From Gymnopus androsaceus JB14 (taxonomy: Eukaryota; Basidiomycota; Agaricomycetes; Agaricales; Omphalotaceae): a stretch of DNA of 64,000 bases. This document shows, in pieces, positions 24,101-33,766 of the stretch. Below the pieces are notes generated by a model. It did no database searches. It was not told the origin of the DNA and was given only the letters and a program-made list of their open reading frames with translations. Within the stretch, counting starts at the first letter, position 1. The number at the start of each line of letters is the position of its first letter. The stretch lies in NCBI GenBank assembly GCA_009733575.1, contig ML769412.1, forward strand, positions 124,001 through 188,000, in the 5' to 3' direction. A program made the translations under genes and the position numbers.

Positions 24101-25752
24101 TCATACCTATTGGAACTGAAGCATTCTGCAAACAAGTGATACAATCCCGTATAACTGACTGTAACAAGTCTCCTCTTCCAGAAAACTTGCACATTGCTAA
24201 AGAAGGAGAGGCAGTACGAATATTGGGGGCCTGGTTTGGAAACAAAATCAATGCCGAGCAAGTCTGGGCCCCAGTTCTTGAAAAGATTGATACAAACCTA
24301 GCAAAATGGGCAAAAAATGGACCCACAATGGATGGGAGACGTGCAATCATACAAATGGTCATAGGAGGAATGACACAGTACCTCACAGTTGTCCAAGGAA
24401 TGCCAAAAGCTGTTGAGAAACACCTTGCCAAACATATAAACACATACTTGTGGAAAGAAAAAGAGCGAAACCCTGTTAACCAAAATGTAGTGCATGGACC
24501 ACTTGAAAAAGGTGGGAGAAAAGTGCTTGATATTAAAGTACGGAATGAAGCTATAAAAATCATGTGGCTCAAAAAATACCTTGACTTCGGACCTGAGAGA
24601 CGAATGTGGGCCCTAATAGCAGATGCCCTTTTTGCACTCAAAGTGCCAACATCAGAACGCAATGTAAACCCAGAAGTGTGTATGAACATCTTCTTACAAT
24701 TATGGTAGTCATACCTGAAAGGGAAGAACCAGACTACTGAGCTGAAATCACTCACTGACACAGCTAAGAAGTATGGCCTTAGAATTGAAGGCATAGCCTT
24801 TTCAAGGAAGATCCTCTGGTCAATGCCAATATGGTACCACAAAGAAGCAGACAAAAAAATTTGTACAATGAACCATACACCTGCTAGCATATGCTTGAGA
24901 TCAAAGCATGGAGTCCAAACAGTTGGGGATGCAGAAAGTATGGCCAATCTCATCCAATGCAATAATCACTCCCCAACAACCTTGTGTGAATGTGATGAAT
25001 GTGAGTTTATACATGAGGCATATGCATGTGAACACCCACATGCATGTGCACGACAAGCTGTCAAGCTCCTTGACACACTCCCTCCTAAATGGGACCCCAG
25101 AAATGAGCTACCGGAGGACTACTAGTACCTACCTGAAGTGGATAGTAACACAACAGAGAATATCATGCCCTTTGATAACCGAGTCACAACTGATGGCACC
25201 TTGGGTGATATCTTTAGAATTTTCACAGACAAGGCCCTACCAACAACCAATGAGCTACCAAGCCTAAAACCAACACCCACTATTGGACAGCTGAAGGTCA
25301 GCATTGATGTGGCCTGCAAAAACAAGGGAGAAGAAGATGCACGAGCAGGTGCTGCAGTGTTCATCTCCAATGGGCACCCCAACAATAGGGCTGCAAAACT
25401 CCCTAAATACCTAGACCAATCCAAGGAAACTGGGGAACTAGTTGCAGCAAAATTAGCTGTGGAAGTCCTGGACCCAAAACTAAGTCTCAACATTAAAACA
25501 GGATCCAAATATGTACACTCCTTCCTCAAGAACCCATCAAAATTTGAGGATGAGGGGTTCTTCAATGCTGGAAATGCTGCTGTCCTCCAAAGCACAGTTG
25601 CAAGCTTTAGAGCCAGGAAAACCCCAACACTAATAAGTTTGTCAGGTAGGGAAGATGACAACAATGACAATAGGGGAGCAAGAGCTCTGGCAAACACTGC
25701 AGTCAAAAAAGACAGAGCAAGCTATGTGAATGTGTTCCCCCCACCTACACTC
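21145..25752 (+). pseudogene. LINE ORF2, 5' part: endonuclease, reverse transcriptase, RNase H
   Basis: The open frame from 21145 runs 1187 codons. An AP endonuclease (about residues 195-455) shows INIASTNMRG, LALQETHL, GRGGVAIV, VYAPN, MLGDFNMVE, SRIDRIYATD and NADHSLV. The RT (about 695-960) shows HTAPGLDGVIYELW, YRPITLLNTDYKIFTK, QAGFIPGRSI, SLDQEKAYDKI, GVQQGDPLS and the catalytic FADDTSAF. The frame meets TAG at 24706 and again at 25123, but continues in the same frame. An RNase H-like part follows (ARAGAAVFISNG, SKETGELVAAKLAVEV, RGARALANTAV) up to the insertion at 25753. The stops make the ORF inactive unless read through. Confidence 0.93.
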
Positions 25753-26039
25753 TGTGAGACCCGGTGCACGAAACGGATCTCAGACCAACGTATCCCGAAT
25801 GTCTCGCACCTAGATGTAGATGGAGACCAAATGCGACCACCCAGGGTAACCGTGCCGTAAGGTGGGTCTGGACAGTAGTATGAGTGTTGTACGGAACAGT
25901 ACAAGCCTCAGAAGTGCAAGGAACAGTGTACGGGCCACCCGCTGACGTAATCAGGAGGAAGCGGGTGGTATTGTGGTCCGACAACCAGAAATGAGTGGGA
26001 GCGGATGGAATATGGGTGAAGGGGTGGTCCAAAAAGGTG

Positions 26040-26300
26040 TAATAAGTCCAAATATGGATAATGCGGATGGAATACAGCAAATGCGGACGGAAATAGCGTG
26101 AGAGCGGGTGGAATAGGGTGAAAGCGGGCGGAAATAGCGTGGGAGCGGACGGAATAGTGCAAAAGCGGACGGAAATAGCGTGGGAGTGGATGGAATAGGG
26201 TGAAAGCGGATGGGAATAGTGTGAGAGCGGACAGAATAGCGTGAGAGCGGATGGAAATAGCGTGGGAGCGGACAGAATTGAGTGAAAGCGGACGGTCCCA
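26040..26300. repeat. Tandem repeat of about 20 bp inside the solo LTR
   Basis: Variants of GTGAGAGCGGACGGAATAGC recur about a dozen times with steps of 19-21 bases. Some copies have AAATAGCGTGGGAGCGGA spacing, as if two subunits alternate. The purine-rich + strand gives false - strand frames of repeated S-A-P-T-L-F residues. Confidence 0.85.
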
Positions 26301-26389
26301 GAGGTTCTAGAGGTAGCAAAACCCAAATAGGAAGCTCCCGAGGAGCTTTGGTTGTAAAGTTGTAAACAGAGATAGAAGACAGTGAGCTC

Positions 26390-27116
26390 TAGAGGTGGGC
26401 ACGAATACATACTCGAGTATATTCGTTATTCGTGGTACGAATATTTGTCACCTCAAATCCACTATTTATACTCGAGTATATACTCGAATATTTGTACAGA
26501 CATATATTCGCGAATAGATATTCGTGAATAACGAGTATTTTAGGACAAATACTCGAGTATACTTGTGATTAATTAACAACATTACAAATAAAGTAAATAT
26601 AGGCTCGAACATGTAAGTAATAATGTTGAAGTACTATATTAGTGTTTAATAATAATATAAATACAGTCTGTATACATTTCCGAGTACTATTACATGACAC
26701 AAAATTGTGGCGGTACTGAGAATTGAACTCTGCTGGTCAGCTATCACAGGAAGGCCTGACCTTAATCCAGAGTCGGCGCCCATAACCACTAAGCCACACA
26801 GATTTTATTACAGTTACATGTCAATAACATTATATACATATTCAAACATAGCCGAATTAAGTTATATATTGAATTTTTGCTTAAGTAATGAATACCTCAC
26901 ATGCTCGTGCTAACGAGCACGTGATATCGGCGAATATTCGCGAATATTCATGAATAAAGTACCACGAATATTTGTGACATCAAAGTGGCTATTTATACTC
27001 GAGTAAGTACTCGTGTAACGAATATATTCGTCACTCGTGACTCATTATTCGCGAGTAACAAATGGCTAAATATTCATGAATACTCATGAATATTCGCTAT
27101 TCGTGCCCATCTCTAG
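26390..27116. mobile_element. Non-autonomous hAT-type element (727 bp)
   Basis: Terminal inverted repeats TAGAGGTGGGCACGAAT and, at the far end, TAGAGATGGGCACGAAT (17 bp, one mismatch). The 8-bp target-site duplication GTGAGCTC is at 26382-26389 and 27117-27124. Both features are diagnostic for the hAT superfamily. The interior is AT-rich, full of TACTCGAGTAT and CGAATATTCG palindromes near the ends, and has no transposase, so it must be mobilised in trans. It is nested in the solo-LTR element. Confidence 0.92.
26706..26803 (-). other. tRNA-like sequence inside the hAT element
   Basis: On the - strand a perfect A box TGGCTTAGTGG (26786-26796) is followed by GTTATGGGCGCC, like the D-arm of class II tRNAs. 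A B box GTTCAATTC lies at 26720-26728. TGTGGC near the 5' end and GCCACA near the 3' end are complementary. The middle folds as GGTCAG/CTGACC. The acceptor stem does not align with the boxes in canonical spacing and I cannot assign an anticodon, so it is likely a tRNA-derived relic or SINE head. Confidence 0.5.
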
Positions 27117-27615
27117 TGAGCTCTGGACGTAGATTTGGTATCTACGGACAGAGCCTCGCAGTTAATGCAGATGACAGTGGGCCTTCAAACAGAGCTCGGA
27201 AGGCACAGCTGGTTAGAACAGATAGAAATAGAGAAACAGAGACAGAGACAGAGCAAAATGGGATCGATTCGGTAACAATGGTAATAACAGACTAGGGTGC
27301 ATGGACTCGGGGTGTCTACTTATATACTGTAGGGTGGCTGTGTAAGTCGTCGGGAGGACCTGATGGATGGTTATCAAGTGCGGGAGGCACCCGGGACTTG
27401 GGAGGCAGGATAAGTGGTAATCACATGTAGAAAGTGCCTGGCAGGCAGGATAAATGGTAAATAAGCATGGAAAGCGCCCGCAATGTAGGTAATGAGTGCG
27501 GGAAGTATCCGCAGACGGTCAGGAAGCGTGGGAAGTATCCGCGGACGGCCAGGAAGCGTGGGAAACATCAGTGGGTGGATAGCGGATGAGAAATGAGCCA
27601 AGGCCTGACACACTC

Positions 27616-28446
27616 CAAATAACAGGTGCCAAACTCAAATCCCTAGCTCAGGGCCTAGCATACAGGATACTTAATTAAGCTAATACAAACTAAAAGAAAT
27701 GAGATGGTCAGGAGAAGGCCAGAGGACAACCTGAACCGAATAAAAGACAGCATACAAGATAGGTTTAACTACATCCCAACATCTGAACTCATCTGGAAAG
27801 CAATCCGACATAAGGATCTTGAACGTAAAACACGCGACTTCATGTGGATGATTATTCACAATGCATATTGGACCGGAACACACTGGCTTAGAGGAAACAT
27901 GAGCCCCGAGCTCCAAGAACGAGCTTTCTGTACATTATGTGGTAAAGTCGATGACTTCCGACACATCCTAACAGAATGTGAATCCCCAGGTCAGAACACC
28001 ATATGGAGCCTGGCTGGTGAGATTTGGGGTTTGAAAAACAGCACAACACCTTGGATGTTCCTGAGCCTGGGAGACATCCTAGGATGTGGGCTAGCCAGAG
28101 CAAAAAATGCGGGTGAAAACCGACTCTGGAAGGTCCTAATTACAGAGTCTACATACCTAATCTAGGTCCTCCGCTGTAAGCGGGTGATTGCAAATGAAGG
28201 AAACCCCTTCACAGAGACTGAAGTACAAAACCGATGGGTTGAAATGATAAATGACCGATTAGAATTGGACTGCAAAATGACTCATCCTCGTTATGAGACA
28301 AAAGCTCTGTCAAAGATCATGGTAACCCAGACCTGGGAAGGGACACTCATGGGTGAAGAAGAGCTTCCCGAAGATTGGACAACAACAATCGGGGTTTTAG
28401 TGGGTATTACAAGGGGGCAGAGAGAAGAGGTAAGTGGTGTAGGATA
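27616..28446 (+). pseudogene. LINE ORF2, 3' part: C-terminal region
   Basis: Continues ORF2 after the insertion (QITGAKLKSLAQGLAY). A one-base slip near 27663 leads into GYLIKLIQTKRNE and RRRPEDNLNRIKDSIQDRF. The region has a cysteine motif typical of the C-terminal end (AFCTLCGKVDDFRHILTECE, that is CX2C...HX4C). A third in-frame TAG lies at about 28163 (TYLI stop VLRCKRVIANEG). The frame closes with a stop at 28444-28446. Confidence 0.88.
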
Positions 28447-28645
28447 AGGAGAGAAGCCCCCAGTATACGGTGAGTCCCACACTCAGTGCGTAAATGCATT
28501 TCCTCGCGGAGGTTTTATGATTATGATTATGCTGCTACAATTACTATGTTCTAACCCAAGCAAGGTCTGTCCCTTGCACAAACTAGCGTGGGCCTCTGAA
28601 TGTGACGACTTGGTCGGCTGCAGAGGCCTGTAAAGCGCCCTCCAA

Positions 28646-28674
28646 AAAAAAAATAAAAATAAAAATAAAAAAAA
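28646..28674 (+). repeat. A-rich tail of the LINE
   Basis: An A run with regular T interruptions (AAAAATAAAAAT), directly after the LINE 3' UTR. It marks the 3' end and the orientation of retrotransposition. Confidence 0.85.
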
Positions 28675-29144
28675 GTATTTCCTACGCAGCTTTCCTACCA
28701 CACAACCACTCAGACTTAGAAAACTTTCCCTCCACACAAATGTTGTAAAGCTAGGTCTCGTGTGTGCAGGAGACGATGCTTTGAGTGCGGCGGGGAAAAA
28801 AAAAAAAAAAAAAAAAGAGAGAATTGATTTTTTACCTTGCGGCCTCCTTTTCCTCTTTCGCTTGCTTCATTCTCCCCTCGTATCCGTATTTATCCTTGCT
28901 TCCATCCCGAACGCAATCAACGTTGTTTGAATTTTTTTTTGACATTCACGACAAATTACGAATATCCATCTTATGTGTGGGACATTCTACTTCATTCGAG
29001 AGTCAGACAGGCAACAGGGTTAATTTTATTATAGCATAAGAAAAACAAGTTTAAAAGGTTCATGGGTGATACCCGCTCAAAAGCGATCAAGATCAATTAC
29101 AGATACTTTCATGATTGGCGACTGACCTTCTCGTTTCAACAGCT
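28675..29144. other. No supported gene; contains a 20-A run
   Basis: A second homopolymer A run (28796-28816) gives a Lys-rich false frame. Nothing else is recognised. Confidence 0.4.
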
Positions 29145-29577
29145 CCTTCCCAATGCTTCAACTTTGTCTTCAAACAAAGTAAAAACTTGGCTCTTTGACC
29201 CCATTTAAACTGACCCATTCACCCTCCTCATACTGCGTAATGATGATATATTTCTCATACGGTCCGCGTGTGGAACACCCCCATAGGCAAAGCACGCCGC
29301 TCCACCTGCTGCTTCAACCACATCGTTCAAGTACCCATGATGAATCCTGAATCTCTCGGCGCATCAGTGAGCACCGTTCGTTATTCGCAGCTCGAACGCG
29401 ATTTGCCCATGCAAGTGCGTCTCCGTGAGCGATCGGAAAGCCACCCGTAACGGAGGTAAAGACTTTCATTGAAGGAGTGGGGTTGTGCGAGGCAATATTG
29501 GGTAAATTCCTGAAGCCAAAAGTTGATCAGTAAGAAACACGATACAGAAAACTTACAGCATTCCAACATCTGCCATG
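29145..29577 (-). CDS. Hypothetical gene or fragment
   Basis: On the - strand ATG 29577 gives MADVGML. A GTAAGT intron (about 29556-29512) follows, then NLPNIASHNPTPSMKVFTS and GGFPIAHGDALAWANRVRAA, then MRREIQDSSWVLERCG and a stop near 29330. A second frame just downstream reads RGPYEKYIIITQYEEGEWVS. The residue pattern is protein-like but I recognise no family. The frame change suggests another intron or a broken gene. It lies between the LINE tail and the assembly gap. Confidence 0.3.
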
Positions 29578-29812
29578 ATGGTTAGACTAGCGCATACACA
29601 CTCCAAAAGTTGATAAAATTCTGCCGAGCAGCAAAAGTTGCCTGGTAGGTCACGTGATTTCCTTTTATGGTTTATCAATACCTTTCAGCTCAATGTACTG
29701 AAAACCCTTGATTAGCCATATTAGGCTAATCTGGTCCTTTTCAGACCCATTTCTGCCGATGTGACATGATCCCATTTAATGAGACGGCCGCTTCCGCGGC
29801 GGGTTCTATCAA

Positions 29813-29837
29813 NNNNNNNNNNNNNNNNNNNNNNNNN
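29813..29837. other. Assembly gap (25 N)
   Basis: A run of N. True length is unknown. It lies at the edge of the gypsy-derived region, where repeats may have stopped assembly. Confidence 1.
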
Positions 29838-30074
29838 TAAAACTCGCAGTTCGCTCAGTACTAGGTAAGAATGGGGGAAAAACAAGATATTATTTCTACC
29901 TACGAACGTCCAGTGTAAATACCAGGACGTCGAGCGTTTGACACTCGGCGTATAGCAGTAAGTAAGTAATAGTTCGAGTCTCGGCGAGACCGAGACCCTG
30001 TACGTAGGTAAGTAGAATGTTCGGTCTTTAGGTATATACATGTAATAGTTGTCCATGTCAAGTCCGGAGGACTT

Positions 30075-30113
30075 GTCGCGCTCATACGCGTACAGACGCG
30101 TATGAGGCGCGAC
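30075..30113. repeat. Near-perfect 17-bp hairpin
   Basis: GTCGCGCTCATACGCGT (30075-30091) and its complement at 30096-30113, with one extra C, are separated by a 4-base loop ACAG. It is GC-rich and would be very stable in RNA. It lies in the candidate LTR region. Confidence 0.75.
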
Positions 30114-30204
30114 ACGCCTCTTCACTAAAAAAAAAAAAGATATAAAGTACCCAAGATATCGAAACAAAAGAAAACAACACAAAGAGAAACAAAACTTCGA
30201 GGAA

Positions 30205-30567
30205 ATGAGAAGAAGACCGTTCCCAAGAGGATTCACCCCAACGAGGTTGTGGCGCATAACGCGAGCCAAAGAAGTAGGCCAATTGGTACAAAAGCCCCGT
30301 CATTGTATGAATAGACCCCCCAAAACGATGCCCAGTGAAGATGACCACCGTCGCGAATACCTTCGAGACCAGTTCAAACGCTGCCTGGATGAATGGAATG
30401 ACAGTCGCAATGGCCCGAACACGTTCAATCTCGGTTGGGCTCTGGTCAAATTGGAAAAGGTATTGCGCCAACGCGGCGCCAACGACAATCCCATGTACCC
30501 CAAGGAATTCTTCCTCCACCTCCATACCATGGATGGAGAAACCTTCGATCCCTTCCAATTGAAATAA
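30205..30567 (+). CDS. Unknown ORF opposite in strand to the gypsy pol gene
   Basis: A 120-codon frame on the + strand while pol is on the - strand. From residue 42 (MPSEDDHRREYLRDQFKR) it reads like a charged helical protein (CLDEWNDSRNGPNTFNLGWA, LVKLEKVLRQRG), ending in ETFDPFQLK. More protein-like + strand sequence follows in other frames (30715-30996, for example YLNDQYMDGPRFDDFDSEVH). It lies 3' of pol and converges on it. It could be an antisense accessory gene of the element or part of an unrelated gene captured by it. No domain is recognised. Confidence 0.4.
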   Translation: MRRRPFPRGFTPTRLWRITRAKEVGQLVQKPRHCMNRPPKTMPSEDDHRREYLRDQFKRCLDEWNDSRNGPNTFNLGWALVKLEKVLRQRGANDNPMYPKEFFLHLHTMDGETFDPFQLK

Positions 30568-31092
30568 CGGAGGCCGCCATTGGACTTGAGCGGTCAATGA
30601 TCCGCCACTATGGGCTAGCGCGTCCAATACCGGCAGTGATCTTCCATGAACGAGGAAGCGACGGAGTAAACAAAACTGTTGCATATTTTGGCAGGGATAG
30701 GTGGGTGATTCGCGATGTTGCAAGTTCCAATACTGACCGTCCCCGAAGATTTGTTACAAAGCCAACCTCAGGCGTGCATTCGGTACCTGAACGATCAATA
30801 CATGGATGGACCGCGCTTCGATGACTTCGATTCGGAAGTGCATGGGCACGAGTATGGGGATGTTGCAGGACGATTCGCGATCAGCGAGTTGTATGAAAGC
30901 GGAGGGAGGAGGTCGGAATGGAATAGTGGCCGTATGGAACGCGATGGACAATTTAGGACGCAGGGAGTAGGAAAAGATTCTGTTTCAGTGAATTAAAACA
31001 AAAATGTATGAAATCGTACAAATATCTGTAATAAAGAAAGAAAGGAAAAAGAAAGAAACAAGAAAACAAATGAACAAAAATGGGGGGACACA

Positions 31093-32204
31093 CTACGAAG
31101 GAACCTCGAGCTCCACTGTCTCCTCCGGATCCTCCTCGAAAGAACCTTCCATCCGTTGTAATTCAGCCGTTGGAACATCCAGGAAGTCGTCGAGATCCGG
31201 AGGGGAAGAGATAACCGAGAGAAATACGGAATGAGACGAAACGCCCCGACTGGACGACGCCAGACCGTTCGTCGAGTTTGCAAACTATATATGCACCCCC
31301 ACGATTCCGTCGAATAACCATTAGGGGACCCATATACCGCATGTGATTTTTCTTTGCTGAGGTCTTCTCGATCCGTGTATTTCGAGCCAAAACCAAGTGA
31401 CCTGGAACGAAGTCGTAGACCTTTATGGACGCAGCATGGTCCTCTTCGACTTTTCTGACCCATTCCAAACGCTTCCCGTACACCCTCAACCGCATGGCCT
31501 CTATATCCTCGAGACGCTTTTGGAGTTCCTGGCGACGGCGTGGCTATGAGATCGACAGTGGAAAGTTGTGGAACCGGGAGGAGGGTAGGGAAGCTTCAAC
31601 GAGGTCGATTGGAAGGATGGGGTGGACACCATGGGCCAGAAAGTAGGACTTGCACCGACAGAAACGGACGCGCCGTAACACGTTCTGCCCAAAAGACTGA
31701 AGAGCGATGGGAGACCACTTCGAGGGATCTCCATCCGCTGATTTTATGAGAGCTTCCCGGACATTGAAATGTCGCCTCTCAATCACACCAGCCGCTTGCG
31801 AATTGTAAGTAGAGATGGTGATATGGCGTATACCATATCTTTTAGCTAGAATATCGAGAGCTTTGAGGAAGGGGTCCGTTATCAGTGACAATTTCTCGTA
31901 AGGCTCCCCCATCGACACAGAATGTCCTCGAAAAATCCAGGTGGCAATAGCTCCCCATCTTGACGACGGAATTTGCGGAATTCGGGATACGCGGAGGACG
32001 AACAAACGACCGTGAACGAGGTATTTGAAACTCCCTGACGATGGCATCTCCATCGTGTCCATGGTACATTTTGCGAAAAGACCCAAGTGGTTCTGCGACA
32101 CATGAGGGATATCGGAGTTTCTCCGTTTGTCGAAGTTGGCAAAGGTGACAGGTCTGAATAACCATTTCACGTCGTCGTTGAGTTTGGGCCACCAAAAACT
32201 TCAC
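31093..32204 (-). pseudogene. Gypsy integrase, degenerate
   Basis: The zinc-binding end is seen as TCHLCQLRQTEK (about 32150). The core is seen in pieces: VPWTRWRC and MDTMEMPSSG, then EIVTDNG and YGIRHITISTYNSQAAGVIERRHF with its catalytic Glu (about 31770-31830). The C-terminal domain reads YDFVPGHLVLARNTRIEKTS, then MRYMGPLMVIRRNRGGAYIV (about 31280-31400). An acidic tail (FEEDPEETVELEVPS) ends at TAG 31093. At least three frame changes are needed, so no functional integrase is made. Confidence 0.85.
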
Positions 32205-33373
32205 GGATGGATCCTTGTTGTGGCCCAGATACCTTTATGACTCCATTCGGTCATGGCATTCGCGAATAACGGAGATTCGACGACTTTGGGAATGAGGAGA
32301 CGGTGACAACCCTGAACGTCCTTTCGCCGATAGCCGACCGGTCTCGTCCACGAAAAAATTCAAGCAATAACGAATGAAACCACTGTATTGGTCGTCCGAG
32401 AGACCCTCTGGTCTCTGCAGGCAAGTAAGATACTCCCGTACGGAGTCTAATCTCGACTCGACGCGTTCAGCTTGTTTAGAACGAGGATGAGTTCGTAAGG
32501 GTGGATTCGTCCGTTGACGAATCTGGGTAGGAATGGCTTCCGATGAGAATGCAGGAAGGAGAAAGATGGTTCAAGGGGGTGATGGGTTCAGGAATGAAGG
32601 AAACCGTTTGCACGGTCTATCCAATCCTCATGCTCCCCATCATCCTCTGATCAGATCATCAGGGTTGGGGAGTACGACGTGAGACACCATCTGCGGCTAT
32701 ACGTTCCGCAGGGACATGAATATCGTGAAATCGAAAAGTAAAGATTCCAGCTATCCAACGTTGATCGTTGCGTTTGCTGGATTATCGGGAATTGTTATCA
32801 TTCCCGGATGTAGAGAGCGTCGACTTCAACCACGAAGTGCCTTGCGTCCCACAGTCCAGAGATGCGTACACGGAGAGCGCGAAGAGCCCATACAGCTCAA
32901 GCTTTGCTTGACTGTAGTTAGATTCTCGGCATTGAGGGTAATGGAACCAAATCGTATTGAGGAAACCCGGATTGAGGGGTTTTCAGGGGATGGCTGCATA
33001 AGTATAAAGCCAATGCAAATATTCAATATCCACTACCAAAAATGATAGGATTCCGTGAATGTAGATCAGGGAACGGATAGCTCCACATAGCCAGTCTAGC
33101 GTCCTTCAGACGCTGCTGGTAAGAGCCTCGAGCTCCGAATTGAAAGGGAATATCTTTTCGAGTTAACCGAACCAAAGGTTCAGCGAACTGCGCGAAACGG
33201 TCGATGAAGGAACGGCAACAGGCCCACCGTTCCAGAAAAGCTCGGACAGTCCGTTAACTTGAGTAACGGACCCCAATTGACTATCTTCGCGATTCTGGAA
33301 TTATCGATTTTGCGACTTCGTAAGACATATAGGGTGGCCGTAATTAAAGCCTCCGGGAGCTGAATAAGGGCCT

Positions 33374-33766
33374 TTAGACCAGAATAGGGTACCTCCCGCG
33401 TACTTCATACGCTGGAGGATACGGTGACCACTTGCAAGTGTTCCAAATGAACCGGCGGATTCCAGGATTCTCCGGAATTGTCGTCGAATGACCCATCGGG
33501 GTTTCGTAGCGTGTAGGACCACCACGGACGTTGACGTCGTCCAGATGAAGGAATGGTGTAGTCCGGGATTCTGGCTGATTGATAAAAGTCACATCTCCAT
33601 GAAAGATTTGAACGAATTGAGTCCACACCATGGGAATGGCGGTTAGACCGAAGGGACCCAGGGGAGTTTGGAAAGGTGTGAGTCGCGGGAGCAGACATGC
33701 TAGGGACGTTCTCGTACTACAAAGAATAATCAAGAGCAAGCTAAATTGCCGCGACAGCGTACGCAC
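33374..33766 (-). pseudogene. Gypsy reverse transcriptase fragment
   Basis: Reads TPFQTPLGPFGLTAIPMVWT, then FVQIFHGDVTFINQPE, then LDDVNVRGGPTRYE and IPENPGIRRFIW. These match the palm of basidiomycete Ty3/gypsy RTs (PMGWTNSVPIFHDDVTFIL, IDDVPVRGP). The flanking RT motifs are in other frames or lost. The catalytic YVDD equivalent is reduced to the LDDV word. Confidence 0.8.

Larger units (their letters stand above)
25753..27610. mobile_element. Solo-LTR-like element inserted in LINE ORF2
   Basis: Begins TGTGAGACC and ends GGCCTGACA (TG...CA, imperfect inverted ends). It is flanked by a 5-bp direct repeat CACTC (25748-25752 and 27611-27615). Removing the element and one repeat joins LINE ORF2 in frame (PPTL then QITGAKLKS), which confirms the insertion point. 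No gag or pol lies inside. A TATATA-like run occurs near 27320. After subtracting the nested hAT element and its duplication, the LTR is about 1.12 kb. The family cannot be named; it could also be a non-LTR-type or unclassified element with these ends. Confidence 0.82.
20271..28674 (+). mobile_element. Non-LTR retrotransposon (LINE), degenerate, interrupted
   Basis: Order: zinc-knuckle ORF1 remnant, then ORF2 with AP-type endonuclease, reverse transcriptase, RNase H-like and C-terminal cysteine region, then a 3' UTR of about 200 nt ending in an A-rich tail (28646-28674). ORF2 is split by the 1858-bp insertion at 25753-27610. The 5' boundary is uncertain and could lie as far left as 18766. No clear flanking target duplication was found. 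Domain content matches basidiomycete LINEs of the I/Tad type. Confidence 0.92.

Noticed and set aside
23781..24962. 393-codon - strand frame across the LINE RT
   Set aside because: Antisense to the RT palm with its FADD motif, and it runs past the ORF2 TAG; no recognisable domain.
25908..26410. Long - strand open frames with repeated S-A-P-T-L-F residues
   Set aside because: They are translations of the purine-rich minisatellite inside the solo-LTR element, with no start context or known domain.
28785..29039. Lys-rich + strand frame
   Set aside because: It starts in the 20-A homopolymer run after the LINE; no domain or splice support.
30082..30723. 213-codon - strand frame as an envelope-like gene of the gypsy element
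   Set aside because: It runs through the hairpin and an A/T-rich tract, ends in Phe/Leu-rich low complexity, and is antisense to a better + strand frame; no signal peptide or fusion motif pattern that I can defend.
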